Source: Xanthomonas cassavae CFBP 4642
GTDB lineage: Bacteria > Pseudomonadota > Gammaproteobacteria > Xanthomonadales > Xanthomonadaceae
Length of the DNA: 64,000 bases
Assembly (NCBI RefSeq): GCF_000454545.1
Contig: NZ_CM002139.1
Location: forward strand, 1,085,899 to 1,149,898
Direction: 5' to 3'
Part shown: piece by piece, positions 36,463-44,353 of the stretch
How the letters are laid out: each line of letters starts with the position of its first letter
How positions within the stretch are numbered: position 1 is the first letter of the stretch
Notes under the pieces: model-generated
What the model was told of the DNA's origin: nothing
Seen by the model: the letters and a program-made list of their open reading frames with translations, nothing else
Databases searched by the model: none
Made by a program: the position numbers and the translations under genes

Positions 36463-36491
36463 TTGGCGCCCGGGCGCGCTGCAGTCACAAT
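36463..36491 (+). promoter_or_regulatory. Possible promoter of the SET-domain gene
   Basis: TTGGCG (36463-36468), 17-base spacer, CACAAT (36486-36491), with transcription start expected near 36498, just before ATG 36518. Weaker than the divergent suf promoter. Confidence 0.35.
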
Positions 36492-36517
36492 GAGCGGCCC
36501 CATCACCGGATCCTTAC

Positions 36518-36985
36518 ATGTCGCGCAAAGTTGCCGCCCGCAAGTCACGTATCCACGGCAACGGCATGTTCGCCCTCGCCCCGCTCCGCAAGGGCGAGCG
36601 GATCATCCAGTACAAGGGCCGCCTGCGTACGCATGCCGAAGTGGATGCCGATGACACCGGCGATGTGGAGAGTGGGCACACCTTTTTGTTTACGCTCAGC
36701 GACGATTATGTTCTGGATGCCAACTACGACGGCAATGTCGCGCGTTGGATCAACCACAGCTGCAATCCCAATTGCGAAGCGGTGATCGAAGAGGCCAAGG
36801 GCGACGACCGCAGCAAGGACAAGATCTTCATCGAGGCCAAGCGCGCCATCAAACCCGGTGAAGAGCTGACCTACAACTACGGCATTACCCTGAGCGAACG
36901 GCATACGCCTCGGCTGAAGAAGATCTGGGAATGCCGTTGCGGCTCCAAGAACTGCACCGGCACGATGCTGCAGCCCAAGCGCTGA
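36518..36985 (+). CDS. SET-domain protein lysine methyltransferase
   Basis: A 155-residue, almost minimal SET protein, the fold of eukaryotic histone lysine methyltransferases. Visible: N-terminal GNGMFALAPLRKGERII, the SAM-binding RWINHSCNPNC (76-86), catalytic ELTYNYG (116-122; Tyr121) and a complete post-SET zinc site, Cys86 with C139-x-C141-x4-C146. All key residues are present, so it should be active. Substrate unknown; HU-type proteins are one possibility. Divergent from the suf regulator. Confidence 0.93.
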   Translation: MSRKVAARKSRIHGNGMFALAPLRKGERIIQYKGRLRTHAEVDADDTGDVESGHTFLFTLSDDYVLDANYDGNVARWINHSCNPNCEAVIEEAKGDDRSKDKIFIEAKRAIKPGEELTYNYGITLSERHTPRLKKIWECRCGSKNCTGTMLQPKR

Positions 36986-37088
36986 GCATCCGCAAGCGTG
37001 TCGCGCGCTGACGCGACGCATACATCGGTTCACGGGTGCGCAACGCCACGCTGCCTACGGTGCGGGCTTCTTTCAGTAAGGAGCCCCC

Positions 37089-37631
37089 ATGTCGTATTCG
37101 CTCTCTGGCAAGACCATCGCGGTGCTGGCCACCGATGGCTTCGAACAGTCCGAACTGCTGGAACCCAAGCGCCTGCTGGAATCCTGGGGCGCCAAGGTCG
37201 AGGTGATCGCGCCGGGCGATGCGGACAAGATCCGCGCCTGGAATCACACCGATTGGGGCCAGACGGTGGCGGTGGACCGTTCGCTGGACAAGACGATGGC
37301 GCAAGACTACGACGCGCTGGTGCTGCCCGGCGGTGTGCTCAATCCCGATACCCTGCGCACCGACGCGCAGGCGATCAGCTTGATTCAGGCATTTGCCACA
37401 GCGAACAAGCCGGTTGCCGCGATCTGCCATGGGCCATGGCTGTTGCTTGAAAGCGACCTGGTTCGCGACCGCAATGTCACGTCGTGGCCCTCGGTCAGGA
37501 CCGATCTGAGCAATGCCGGGGCGCGCTGGAAGGACGCAGAAGTGGTAGTGGACGGTCAGTTGATCACCAGCCGCAAGCCTGATGACATTCCTCCCTTCAG
37601 TGCTGCGGTTGCCCAGGCACTGACTGCGTAA
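37089..37631 (+). CDS. DJ-1/PfpI family protein
   Basis: A 180-residue PfpI/YhbO-type protein. The nucleophile-elbow AICHGPWLLL holds Cys113-His114, with Glu19 (FEQSE) as the third active-site residue, and GVLNPDTLR is typical. Family members are stress-protective chaperones, deglycases or amidases; the activity of this one is not defined. AAGGAG precedes the ATG by 7 bases. Stands alone. Confidence 0.95.
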   Translation: MSYSLSGKTIAVLATDGFEQSELLEPKRLLESWGAKVEVIAPGDADKIRAWNHTDWGQTVAVDRSLDKTMAQDYDALVLPGGVLNPDTLRTDAQAISLIQAFATANKPVAAICHGPWLLLESDLVRDRNVTSWPSVRTDLSNAGARWKDAEVVVDGQLITSRKPDDIPPFSAAVAQALTA

Positions 37632-37770
37632 AGCCGAAGTCGCAGAGGCGCTGACGGCGTAGGCATGCATCAGATGAGGGAAGGCCCGGCGCTATCGCGT
37701 CGGGTCTTCGTGTAGGCGCCGATTGCGTCGCACCTGCCGGTCTTGCCTGTGCACGCATGATGCGAGCGGC

Positions 37771-38367
37771 CTATTTTCCCGATAGCGCTGCCGCCGGCAC
37801 CAGTTGCTCGATGTTCTGGTTGAAGTTGACGGCCACGCGCCCGTTCTGGATTCCCACCGATTCCACCTGCACCGCGCCCATAGCGGCGGCGATCGCCGGG
37901 TCGATCCGGTAGATCGGTTCCTTGCGCGCATAGTCGGCCAGCCAGGTATTGAGCAGTTGACGGGTGCTGTGGTCGAGCTTCGCACCGGCGTTGGCCGGGC
38001 GGAAATCGTCGATGCTGGGTTGGTCCAGATACAAACCTTGCTTGGCAGCGTCGTAACGCAGCGCACTGGTCAAGGTGACATTGCCCACCGGCGCCGGCGC
38101 GGCGCCTGCGGTGGCAACCGCCAGGTCGAAGGCCATCTTCATCCGGTCGCCCGGCGGCAGCGACAGCGCCGGGTTGCTGACGGTCATTTCGATCAGTCCG
38201 CCGAGCGCGTCATGCGTTTGCGGGAAGCGGCCACCCAGATACTGCTGCAGATCGCTGGCCTGCATGCTGATCTGATGTCCCTGGATCCGCGGCGCCGCCC
38301 ACGCGCCGCTGACAGGCAGCGCCAAGGCAAGGGCGAGCGCGGATCCGGCAAGCGAACGCAGTTTCAT
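37771..38367 (-). CDS. Exported protein, DUF1439/YceB-like
   Basis: A 198-residue secreted protein with signal peptide 1-24 (ending GAWA). Its order of motifs, QASDLQQYLGGRFPQ, LTSALRYDAAKQGLYLDQPSID, LLNTWLADYARKEPIYRI and GIQNGRVAVNF, follows the DUF1439 (YceB) pattern of outer-membrane-associated lipid-binding-like proteins, but no lipobox Cys is present. Function unknown. Confidence 0.85.
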   Translation of the reverse strand: MKLRSLAGSALALALALPVSGAWAAPRIQGHQISMQASDLQQYLGGRFPQTHDALGGLIEMTVSNPALSLPPGDRMKMAFDLAVATAGAAPAPVGNVTLTSALRYDAAKQGLYLDQPSIDDFRPANAGAKLDHSTRQLLNTWLADYARKEPIYRIDPAIAAAMGAVQVESVGIQNGRVAVNFNQNIEQLVPAAALSGK

Positions 38368-38422
38368 CGAGTGACTCCGGCAACAGGTGAGACAACCTTA
38401 GCCCGCGTCGGTGAACCACGGG

Positions 38423-38962
38423 TTAGCGCAGTACCGGGTGCAACGTGGCCGAGTAGATTTCCAGGGTGTTGCTCCCCGCGCGCGGTTGCAGGCGATAAGC
38501 GCCAACCAGCTGCTGCGTACCGGACGCGCTGCGCACGACGATGCGCACCGGCACTTCGATCCGTCGCTGCGGGTTGTCCGGGTCCAGCAGCACCGGTGGG
38601 TCGTTGTCGATCCGCATCGACTGGATGTCGGTCATCGCACGCAGTGCGGCGTCGTCCGGCACCGGTGGCGGACGCCCGCCTGTCCACAGTGCATCGGCAT
38701 CGGAACGGGCAGCACCGGGCAGCGCGCCCAGGTAGCGTTGCACAGTGGCGCTTGCTTCGGCCAGGTCGGTGCGCGCCTGCGCAGCGACGAGCGCGTCGGC
38801 CGCAGGTGGCGCCGGTACACTGCGATCGGCCGCATCGGTCGATGGTGGTGGCGTGGCCGCCGTGGACGCGGGTGTTGCCGCATCGACCTGGTGATCTGCG
38901 CTGCGCTGACAACTGCAGCCGGCAAGTGCGGCTAGCGATATGGCAATAGCGATCCAGCGCAT
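38423..38962 (-). CDS. Putative lipoprotein
   Basis: Unrecognised 179-residue lipoprotein. The N-terminus MRWIAIAISLAALAGCSC has a lipobox (LAGC, Cys16). An Ala/Thr/Pro linker (about 25-55) is followed by a compact domain with ADALVAAQARTDLAEASATVQ and a beta-rich end. ATG 38962 opens the signal peptide; the frame extends 14 codons upstream. It precedes the DUF1439-like gene by 55 bp in transcription order and may be co-transcribed. Confidence 0.82.
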   Translation of the reverse strand: MRWIAIAISLAALAGCSCQRSADHQVDAATPASTAATPPPSTDAADRSVPAPPAADALVAAQARTDLAEASATVQRYLGALPGAARSDADALWTGGRPPPVPDDAALRAMTDIQSMRIDNDPPVLLDPDNPQRRIEVPVRIVVRSASGTQQLVGAYRLQPRAGSNTLEIYSATLHPVLR

Positions 38963-39020
38963 GGCGCCTCTCCGTCCCCGAAGCGCGCAGTGTAACGGTG
39001 CCATGCAGCCAGCTGTGCGC

Positions 39021-39323
39021 TTATGGCCCGGGGTGCACGCGTTGCAGGCGCTCCAGCAGCAACTGGAGCCTGGGCCGCAACGCGTCCAGCGCGTCGCTGG
39101 GCTGCGCGCGCGGGCGCGCGGCCAGATCTTCCAGCAGTTGCGAGCCCACCGTCAGTGCAGCGCACTCATCGCTGCTGAGGTCGCGGCGCAGGTGCAATTC
39201 CTCGAGCAGGCGCATCCAGTCGGCGCGCGAGCGCTGTTCGAACTCGATGGTACAGCGGTCGTCGCAGGGGCGGCCGTCGTTTTCGATGGGCGTGACCGTG
39301 ATGCGATAGCGTTTTCGGGACAT
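39021..39323 (-). CDS. DUF3861-like small protein
   Basis: A 100-residue cytoplasmic protein beginning SRKRYRITVTPIENDG, followed by a Cys pair (PCDDRC), an aromatic-rich helix (RADWMRLLEELH) and a Leu-rich C-terminal helix (LRPRLQLLLERLQ). The strand-helix pattern fits DUF3861, function unknown. ATG 39323 preferred over a longer start. Confidence 0.8.
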   Translation of the reverse strand: MSRKRYRITVTPIENDGRPCDDRCTIEFEQRSRADWMRLLEELHLRRDLSSDECAALTVGSQLLEDLAARPRAQPSDALDALRPRLQLLLERLQRVHPGP

Positions 39324-39413
39324 GGTGGTCGCGCCGCTTCGGGAGATGACCACCATAGGCGCAGCCCGCGACGCGCTCGATAGGGCCGGCCATGACGCAG
39401 TGTTCCAGCGTGC

Positions 39414-39998
39414 TCAGTCGGCCGGCGAAGGCGCAGTGGTACGTAGCAGCGGCAGCGGATCATACGCACCGTTGCGCCCATACACACCATAGTGCAGATG
39501 CGGCGGCGTGCCGCGCGCATTGCCGGTGGTGCCGACCATTCCCAGCGGCGTGCCGGGCTCGACCACATCGCCTACCGCCAGGCCAGCCGCCCAGTCGTCC
39601 AGGTGCGCGTAATAATGCCGTTCCATCGCCGGACCGAGCACCCAGACCTGCTTGCCGCCCAGGCCGCGATCGCGGATCGCGCTGACCACGCCACGCGTCG
39701 CCGCCACCACCGGTGTGCCGCGCGGCGCGAAGATGTCGACCCCGGCGTGGGTGCGGTCGCGTCCCCGTGGCGCGCCGAAGGTGTCGGCGATCTGCCGGGC
39801 ACGCACGTTGTGCACCGGAATCCGCAGCGCCTGCGGTGCCGGCATCTGCGATAGTTCCCAGGTGGTGCGGAGTCGGTCGGCCACCGGCAGCTGCCAGGCC
39901 CAGCGCGCACCGACCGTCAGGACGCACAGCGCCGCGATCCAGAGCAGACGGCGGCGAAGCCGGCGTGCGGGGCTTGATGTCGGAGGGGCAGGGGCCAC
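39414..39998 (-). CDS. M23 family metallopeptidase
   Basis: Membrane-anchored LytM/M23 peptidase of 194 residues: one helix (about 16-34), then the catalytic domain with zinc ligands His84, Asp88 (HAGVD), His169 (HLHYG) and the catalytic His132 (YYAHLD). It probably cleaves peptidoglycan cross-links or activates amidases. All catalytic residues present. Confidence 0.93.
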   Translation of the reverse strand: MAPAPPTSSPARRLRRRLLWIAALCVLTVGARWAWQLPVADRLRTTWELSQMPAPQALRIPVHNVRARQIADTFGAPRGRDRTHAGVDIFAPRGTPVVAATRGVVSAIRDRGLGGKQVWVLGPAMERHYYAHLDDWAAGLAVGDVVEPGTPLGMVGTTGNARGTPPHLHYGVYGRNGAYDPLPLLRTTAPSPAD

Positions 39999-40080
39999 GG
40001 ACGATGGTGTTTGTGGGGACGCCGGTCAGGGTAGGCGAGCGGTGATGAGTGGCATGTGGTGCGGCGCTGCCATGACGTTT

Positions 40081-40224
40081 AGAGCAGCTCACAACACTAC
40101 TGCGCTCACCGCCAGGCAGGCGCGGCCGGTGCTCGGTGCGGCATGTGCCACGCGTACACTCCGGTTCCTCCATGCCGTCCGCACCCACCTGACGACCGCT
40201 CGCTACGGGTTGGTAGCCGCTCTT
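40081..40224 (-). repeat. 143-bp dispersed element, copy C
   Basis: Third copy, minus strand, between the M23 peptidase gene and the HU terminator. Read on the minus strand it runs from AGAGCGGCT to AGCTGCTCT, has the best preserved end repeats (8 of 9 bases) and shares blocks with the copies at 20175 and 23329. Confidence 0.8.
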
Positions 40225-40234
40225 GGAACTGCGC

Positions 40235-40260
40235 AAAAAAAAGACGGCCCGAAGGCCGTC
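40235..40260 (-). terminator. Intrinsic terminator of the HU gene
   Basis: Minus strand: GACGGCC, loop TTCG, GGCCGTC, then eight T. About 25 bp after the stop codon of the HU gene. Confidence 0.92.
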
Positions 40261-40285
40261 TCGATGACACCGGATGCGCGCTCGA

Positions 40286-40705
40286 TCAGAGCGCGGCGTC
40301 CTTCAGCTTCTTCAGGGGGCGAACCTTGACCTTGCGGGTTGCGGCCTTGGCAGCGAAGATCTGCTCTTCCTTGGTGAAGGGGTTGATGCCCTTGCGCTTC
40401 GGCTTGGCCGGCACGTTGACCGAGGTGATCTTCAGCATGCCGGGCAGGGTGAAGCTGCCGACGCCTTTCTTATTCAACGAGGAATGCGCAGCGGCTTCCA
40501 GCGACGTCAGCACGGCGCGGACGTCCTTCGGAGCCAGCTGGGTGGATTCGGCGATGTGCGCGACCAGGCCGGTCTTGCTCAGGGCTTCCTTGATCGGCTT
40601 CGGCGCGGCCGACGTAGCGGCCTTGGCCGGCTTTGCGGTCTTGGTGGCGGCGACCTTTTTCACTGCCTTCTTGGGGGCAGCCTTCTTAGCGGCGGTTTTT
40701 GCCAT
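40286..40705 (-). CDS. HU-family DNA-binding protein with Lys/Ala-rich tail
   Basis: Nucleoid protein of 139 residues. Residues 2-37 are a Lys/Ala/Pro repeat like the C-terminal tail of histone H1, followed from about 43 by an HU domain (SKTGLVAHIAEST, LEAAAHSSLNKKGVGSFTLPGMLKI, RKGINPFTKEEQIFAAKAATRKVKVRP). Bacteria with this layout include Deinococcus HU; mycobacterial HupB has the tail at the other end. Has its own promoter and terminator, so probably highly expressed. Confidence 0.93.
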   Translation of the reverse strand: MAKTAAKKAAPKKAVKKVAATKTAKPAKAATSAAPKPIKEALSKTGLVAHIAESTQLAPKDVRAVLTSLEAAAHSSLNKKGVGSFTLPGMLKITSVNVPAKPKRKGINPFTKEEQIFAAKAATRKVKVRPLKKLKDAAL

Positions 40706-40742
40706 GAGTTATGCGTTCCGTATTCGTTGGTGGTGTTGGGTC

Positions 40743-40759
40743 TGCCGACCCGGTCGGCA
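40743..40759. promoter_or_regulatory. Palindrome at the expected HU transcription start
   Basis: TGCCGACC, one base, GGTCGGCA: a perfect 8-bp inverted repeat covering about +1 to +17 of the HU transcript. Could be an operator or a 5' mRNA hairpin. Confidence 0.5.
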
Positions 40760-40765
40760 ACGCGA

Positions 40766-40794
40766 AATGTAGGGCAACTGCTGCGCGTCGCCAA
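40766..40794 (-). promoter_or_regulatory. HU gene promoter
   Basis: Minus strand TTGGCG (40789-40794), 17-base spacer, TACATT (40766-40771). Lies 61 bp upstream of the HU start codon. Confidence 0.55.
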
Positions 40795-40799
40795 TAGGT

Positions 40800-41269
40800 A
40801 AACGATGAAACAGCCGAAAAAAAGCGTCTTTCGACCGGGATTCGTTCACCAGCGGCGCAGAACGCGTGCAAAACAGCGTGCCCAACACGCGCGGTGCGCA
40901 GGTCTGCGTCGCATCTGACGCAAAGCAGCAGGCGGGTTGCGCGAGCATGCACGCGTGAGCGCGGATGCTCGCAGGCGTAGGACACGATGTCGGTGCACGC
41001 GCCTTAATGGGCGATGGCAATGCCGCGCCAGGACGTTGCCGACGCGGCATTGATTGGCATCGATTGCATTGTCCGCATGCGAGGTCTGTAGGGGGGGCAC
41101 TGCAGTTCGGTGGCGGCATCGCGCCATTGCCTGCGAGCCCGCATCGCGCCCAGGCTCTGCTTCCCAGGAGCGCGGCCGACCGATGCTTGCTCTGGGGGCA
41201 GCGCGTTGCTGCGCGTTTGCATCGATCGCACGCCTTGCAACCGCAGGTCGTACAGCCAGCACAGCTCGC
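40800..41269. other. Non-coding region, about 470 bp
   Basis: Between the HU promoter and the proC stop. GC-rich, open frames are incidental. I see no gene, terminator or repeat. Confidence 0.6.
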
Positions 41270-42121
41270 CTAATCGTTGGCAGCTGACAGGCTGCGGCCG
41301 CGTTCGGTGGCGGCGGCAATGGCCTGTGCGGTCAGCGCTTCGAAACCACCGGCTTGAAATGTCTCGATAGCCGCCTGCGTGGTGCCGTTGGGCGAGGTCA
41401 CCCGACGGCGCAGCACCTCGGGTGCCTCGCCCGATTCGGTGAGCATGCGCGATGCACCCAGCAGAGTCTGCAGAACCAGCGTGCGGGCGGTGTCGGCCGG
41501 CAGTCCCTGCGCCTGTGCCGCCGCGTCCATCGCTTCGGCCAACAGGAACACGTAGGCCGGCCCGCTGCCGGAAACGGCCGTCACCGCGTCCATCTGTGTC
41601 TCCTCGTCGATCCACACGGTGACGCCGGCACTCTGCAGCAACTGGGTCGCCTGCGCGCGCTGGGTCTGGGAGACGCGTGCAGTGGCGTACAGGCCGGTGA
41701 CGCCGGCACCGAGCAGGGCAGGGGTATTGGGCATTGCGCGGACCACGGCCACCTCGCCGCCGCACCAGCGCTGCAACTGCGTTGCGGTGATACCAGCCGC
41801 AATCGAGACCAGCAGCGGCTGCCGGGCTTGGGCGAGATCGGCCAGCTGTGCGCAAACCGACGGCATCACCTGCGGCTTGACCGCCAGCACCCACGTCTGC
41901 GCGCCATCGGCGGCCTCGTATGCGTTGTCCAGCGTCTCCACGCCAAAATCGCGCGACAGCGCCGCGCGCAGGTCGGCAACTGGCTCGGCGACACGGATGC
42001 GGGCAGCCGGCACACCCTGCCGTATCAGTCCGGCGATCAGGCTGCGCGCCATGTTGCCGCCGCCGATGAAGGCGATGGAGCCGGCGTTGACGGACGACGC
42101 AGACGCGGAAGGCAGGGTCAT
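41270..42121 (-). CDS. proC: Pyrroline-5-carboxylate reductase ProC
   Basis: NAD(P)H-dependent last step of proline synthesis, 283 residues. Rossmann motif IAFIGGGNMARSLIAGL (about 16-32), VLAVKPQVM, VRAMPNTPALLGAGVTGLYA, and the C-terminal AVSGSGPAYVFLLAEAM and VTSPNGTTQAAIETF signatures. The yggS-proC order is common and here they are 52 bp apart. Confidence 0.96.
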   Translation of the reverse strand: MTLPSASASSVNAGSIAFIGGGNMARSLIAGLIRQGVPAARIRVAEPVADLRAALSRDFGVETLDNAYEAADGAQTWVLAVKPQVMPSVCAQLADLAQARQPLLVSIAAGITATQLQRWCGGEVAVVRAMPNTPALLGAGVTGLYATARVSQTQRAQATQLLQSAGVTVWIDEETQMDAVTAVSGSGPAYVFLLAEAMDAAAQAQGLPADTARTLVLQTLLGASRMLTESGEAPEVLRRRVTSPNGTTQAAIETFQAGGFEALTAQAIAAATERGRSLSAAND

Positions 42122-42173
42122 TGGAAGCTCCAGTAAGCAAGAATGGGTTGTGCGCGCGTGCGCGCAACGCGGA

Positions 42174-42881
42174 TCAGGCAGGTGCGTCGGGTGCGGGCGC
42201 GCGCGCGCCGAATAGCGCCGTGCCCACCCGCACCATGGTGGCGCCGGCCGCGATCGCTTCGGCGAAATCCGAGCTCATGCCCATCGACAAGGTGTCCACC
42301 TGCGCGAAGCGCTGCTGCAGCTGTTCGAAGAGCGTCTGCATGCGGGTAAACGCTTCTGCGCGCCGCGCCGCTTCCGGAAGCGGCGCGGGGATGGCCATCA
42401 ATCCACGCAGGCGCAATGTGGGCTGCAGTGCGATGGCGTCGGCCAGCGCGTCGATCGCCTCCGGCGTGCAGCCGTGTTTGCTGTGCTCATCGTCGATGTT
42501 GACCTGGATCAGCACATTCAATGGTGCGCGGTCGTCCGGGCGATGGCGCGCGAGCAGTGGAATCAGTTTGGGGCGGTCCACTGTCTGCACCCAGTCGAAG
42601 CACCGGCTGGCCAGCTCGGCCTTGTTGGATTGCAGGTGGCCGATCAGGTGCCATTCCAGTTTCAGTGCGCGGAGCGTGGCGACCTTGGTCCCGGCTTCCT
42701 GCACGTAGTTTTCGCCGAATGCGCGCTGTCCCTGCGCGGCCAGCGCGGCGATGGCCTCGGCAGGCTTGGTCTTGGAGACCGCCAGCAGGCGGACGTCGCC
42801 GCGGGCATGCTGGGCTGCCGCGGCCTGGATGGCATCGAGAATCTGCTGCAGCGACGAAACCGGCACGGGGACATCCAGCAA
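42174..42881 (-). CDS. YggS family PLP homeostasis protein
   Basis: PLP-binding protein of the YggS/PLPBP family, 235 residues, an alanine-racemase-like barrel without known catalytic activity that maintains PLP and amino-acid homeostasis. PLP lysine in LLAVSKTKP (about 31-39), FGENYVQEA, HLIGHLQSNKAE and LSMGMSSDFAEAI (phosphate binding). Divergent from pilT. Confidence 0.95.
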   Translation of the reverse strand: MLDVPVPVSSLQQILDAIQAAAAQHARGDVRLLAVSKTKPAEAIAALAAQGQRAFGENYVQEAGTKVATLRALKLEWHLIGHLQSNKAELASRCFDWVQTVDRPKLIPLLARHRPDDRAPLNVLIQVNIDDEHSKHGCTPEAIDALADAIALQPTLRLRGLMAIPAPLPEAARRAEAFTRMQTLFEQLQQRFAQVDTLSMGMSSDFAEAIAAGATMVRVGTALFGARAPAPDAPA

Positions 42882-43203
42882 AGGCGGGGCGCTAGTGTGC
42901 CGCTGCCGGTGACGGGCTTCCAGCGCACAGCGTCCGGCCGCCTATATAAAGGAGGTGACTAGGTGCGCAGACGGGGCAGGTGGAAGGTTTGCGCACATGT
43001 ACGGCTGTTGCCGGCTGCCTTCGGCGGCGCCAGGTCCGGATACGGGCAGGCACCATGCCGCCCATGCCCGGAAAACAACGCCTTCAGCCCTGCACCGGTC
43101 TGCCGGCCTGAACCGGCGTCCGGCCGCTTCCCGCGCGCTGCCAGAACGCTATACTGCCGGCCGGGGAGTACCTTCCAATCGCAGCCTAGGGGAAAAGCAG
43201 CGC
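42882..43203. promoter_or_regulatory. Divergent yggS-pilT region with a perfect anti-SD match
   Basis: The 322-bp gap. At 42949-42958 is AAGGAGGTGA, fully complementary to the 16S rRNA 3' end, 7 bases before GTG 42963. That GTG opens an 84-codon frame ending at 43217, overlapping the pilT start by 14 bp. The encoded peptide is basic and unlike any known protein, so this may be a leader or chance. Confidence 0.4.
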
Positions 43204-44241
43204 ATGGATATCGCTGAACTGTTGGCGTTTTCTGTCAAGAACAAGGCATCGGACCTGCACCTGTCTGCAGGGCTGCCGCCGATGATCCGTGTCGATGGCG
43301 ATGTCCGTCGCATCAATATTCCGGCGCTGGACCACAAGCAGGTGCACGCGCTGGTGTACGACATCATGTCGGACAAGCAGCGGCGCGACTACGAGGAATT
43401 CCTCGAGGTCGATTTCTCGTTCGAGATTCCCTCGCTGGCACGCTTCCGCGTCAATGCGTTCAACCAGAACCGCGGCGCCGGTGCGGTGTTCCGTACCATT
43501 CCCTCCGAAGTGCTGACGCTGGAAGACCTGGGCTGCCCGCCGATCTTCCGCCAGTTGATCGACCAGCCGCAGGGCCTGATCCTGGTCACCGGCCCGACCG
43601 GTTCGGGCAAGTCGACCACGCTGGCCGGCATGATCGACTACATCAACAAGAACGAATACGGCCACATCCTCACCGTCGAGGATCCGATCGAATTCGTGCA
43701 CACCTCGCAGAAGTGCCTGATCAACCAGCGCGAAGTGCACCGCGACACGCACGGCTTCAACGAAGCGCTGCGCTCGGCACTGCGCGAGGACCCGGACATC
43801 ATCCTCGTCGGCGAATTGCGCGACCTGGAGACCATCCGTCTGGCGCTCACCGCCGCGGAAACCGGCCACCTGGTGTTCGGCACCCTGCACACCAGCTCGG
43901 CCGCCAAGACCATCGATCGCATCATCGACGTGTTCCCGGCCGGCGAAAAGCCGATGGTGCGCTCGATGCTGTCCGAGTCGCTGCGCGCGGTGATTTCGCA
44001 GGCGCTGTTGAAAAAGGTCGGCGGCGGACGCACCGCGGCCTGGGAAATCATGGTCGGCACCCCGGCCATCCGCAACCTGATCCGCGAGGACAAGGTGGCG
44101 CAGATGTATTCCTCGATCCAGACCGGCCAGCAATACGGCATGCAGACCCTGGACCAGCATCTGCAGGACCTGGTCAAGCGCAGCCTGATCACGCGCAACC
44201 AGGCGCGCGAATACGCCAAGGACAAGCGGATATTCGAGTAG
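43204..44241 (+). CDS. pilT: Type IV pilus retraction ATPase PilT
   Basis: Hexameric AAA+-type secretion ATPase that depolymerises type IV pili for twitching and DNA uptake. The 345-residue product has the N-terminal PAS-like domain (KASDLHLSAGLPPMIRVDG), Walker A GPTGSGKST (130-138), the Asp box LTVEDPIEF, Walker B DIILVGELRD, the His box TGHLVFGTLHTSSA, and the AIRNLIRE motif required for retraction. ATG 43204 has AGGGGA upstream. First of pilT-pilU. Confidence 0.97.
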   Translation: MDIAELLAFSVKNKASDLHLSAGLPPMIRVDGDVRRINIPALDHKQVHALVYDIMSDKQRRDYEEFLEVDFSFEIPSLARFRVNAFNQNRGAGAVFRTIPSEVLTLEDLGCPPIFRQLIDQPQGLILVTGPTGSGKSTTLAGMIDYINKNEYGHILTVEDPIEFVHTSQKCLINQREVHRDTHGFNEALRSALREDPDIILVGELRDLETIRLALTAAETGHLVFGTLHTSSAAKTIDRIIDVFPAGEKPMVRSMLSESLRAVISQALLKKVGGGRTAAWEIMVGTPAIRNLIREDKVAQMYSSIQTGQQYGMQTLDQHLQDLVKRSLITRNQAREYAKDKRIFE

Positions 44242-44353
44242 CCGGGATTCGGGATTCGGGATTGGGGATTCGCAACGGCGGCTCCCTGACCGGACCCCGC
44301 TCTTGCGAATCCCGAATCTCCCATCCCGAATCCCTGCTCCCGAGGAGCACGCC
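44242..44353. repeat. Palindromic element with 7-bp repeat arms (pilT-pilU gap)
   Basis: Left arm GGGATTC, GGGATTC, GGGATTG, GGGATTC, GCAA (44244-44275); right arm TTGC, GAATCCC, GAATCTC, CCATCCC, GAATCCC (44305-44337). The arms pair over about 30 bases around a 30-base loop. Fills the 112-bp gap between pilT and pilU, the same length as the sufB-sufC gap. Confidence 0.8.

Noticed and set aside
34326..36785. Plus-strand frame of over 800 codons across sufB and its regulator
   Set aside because: Antisense shadow of sufB; no recognised motif.
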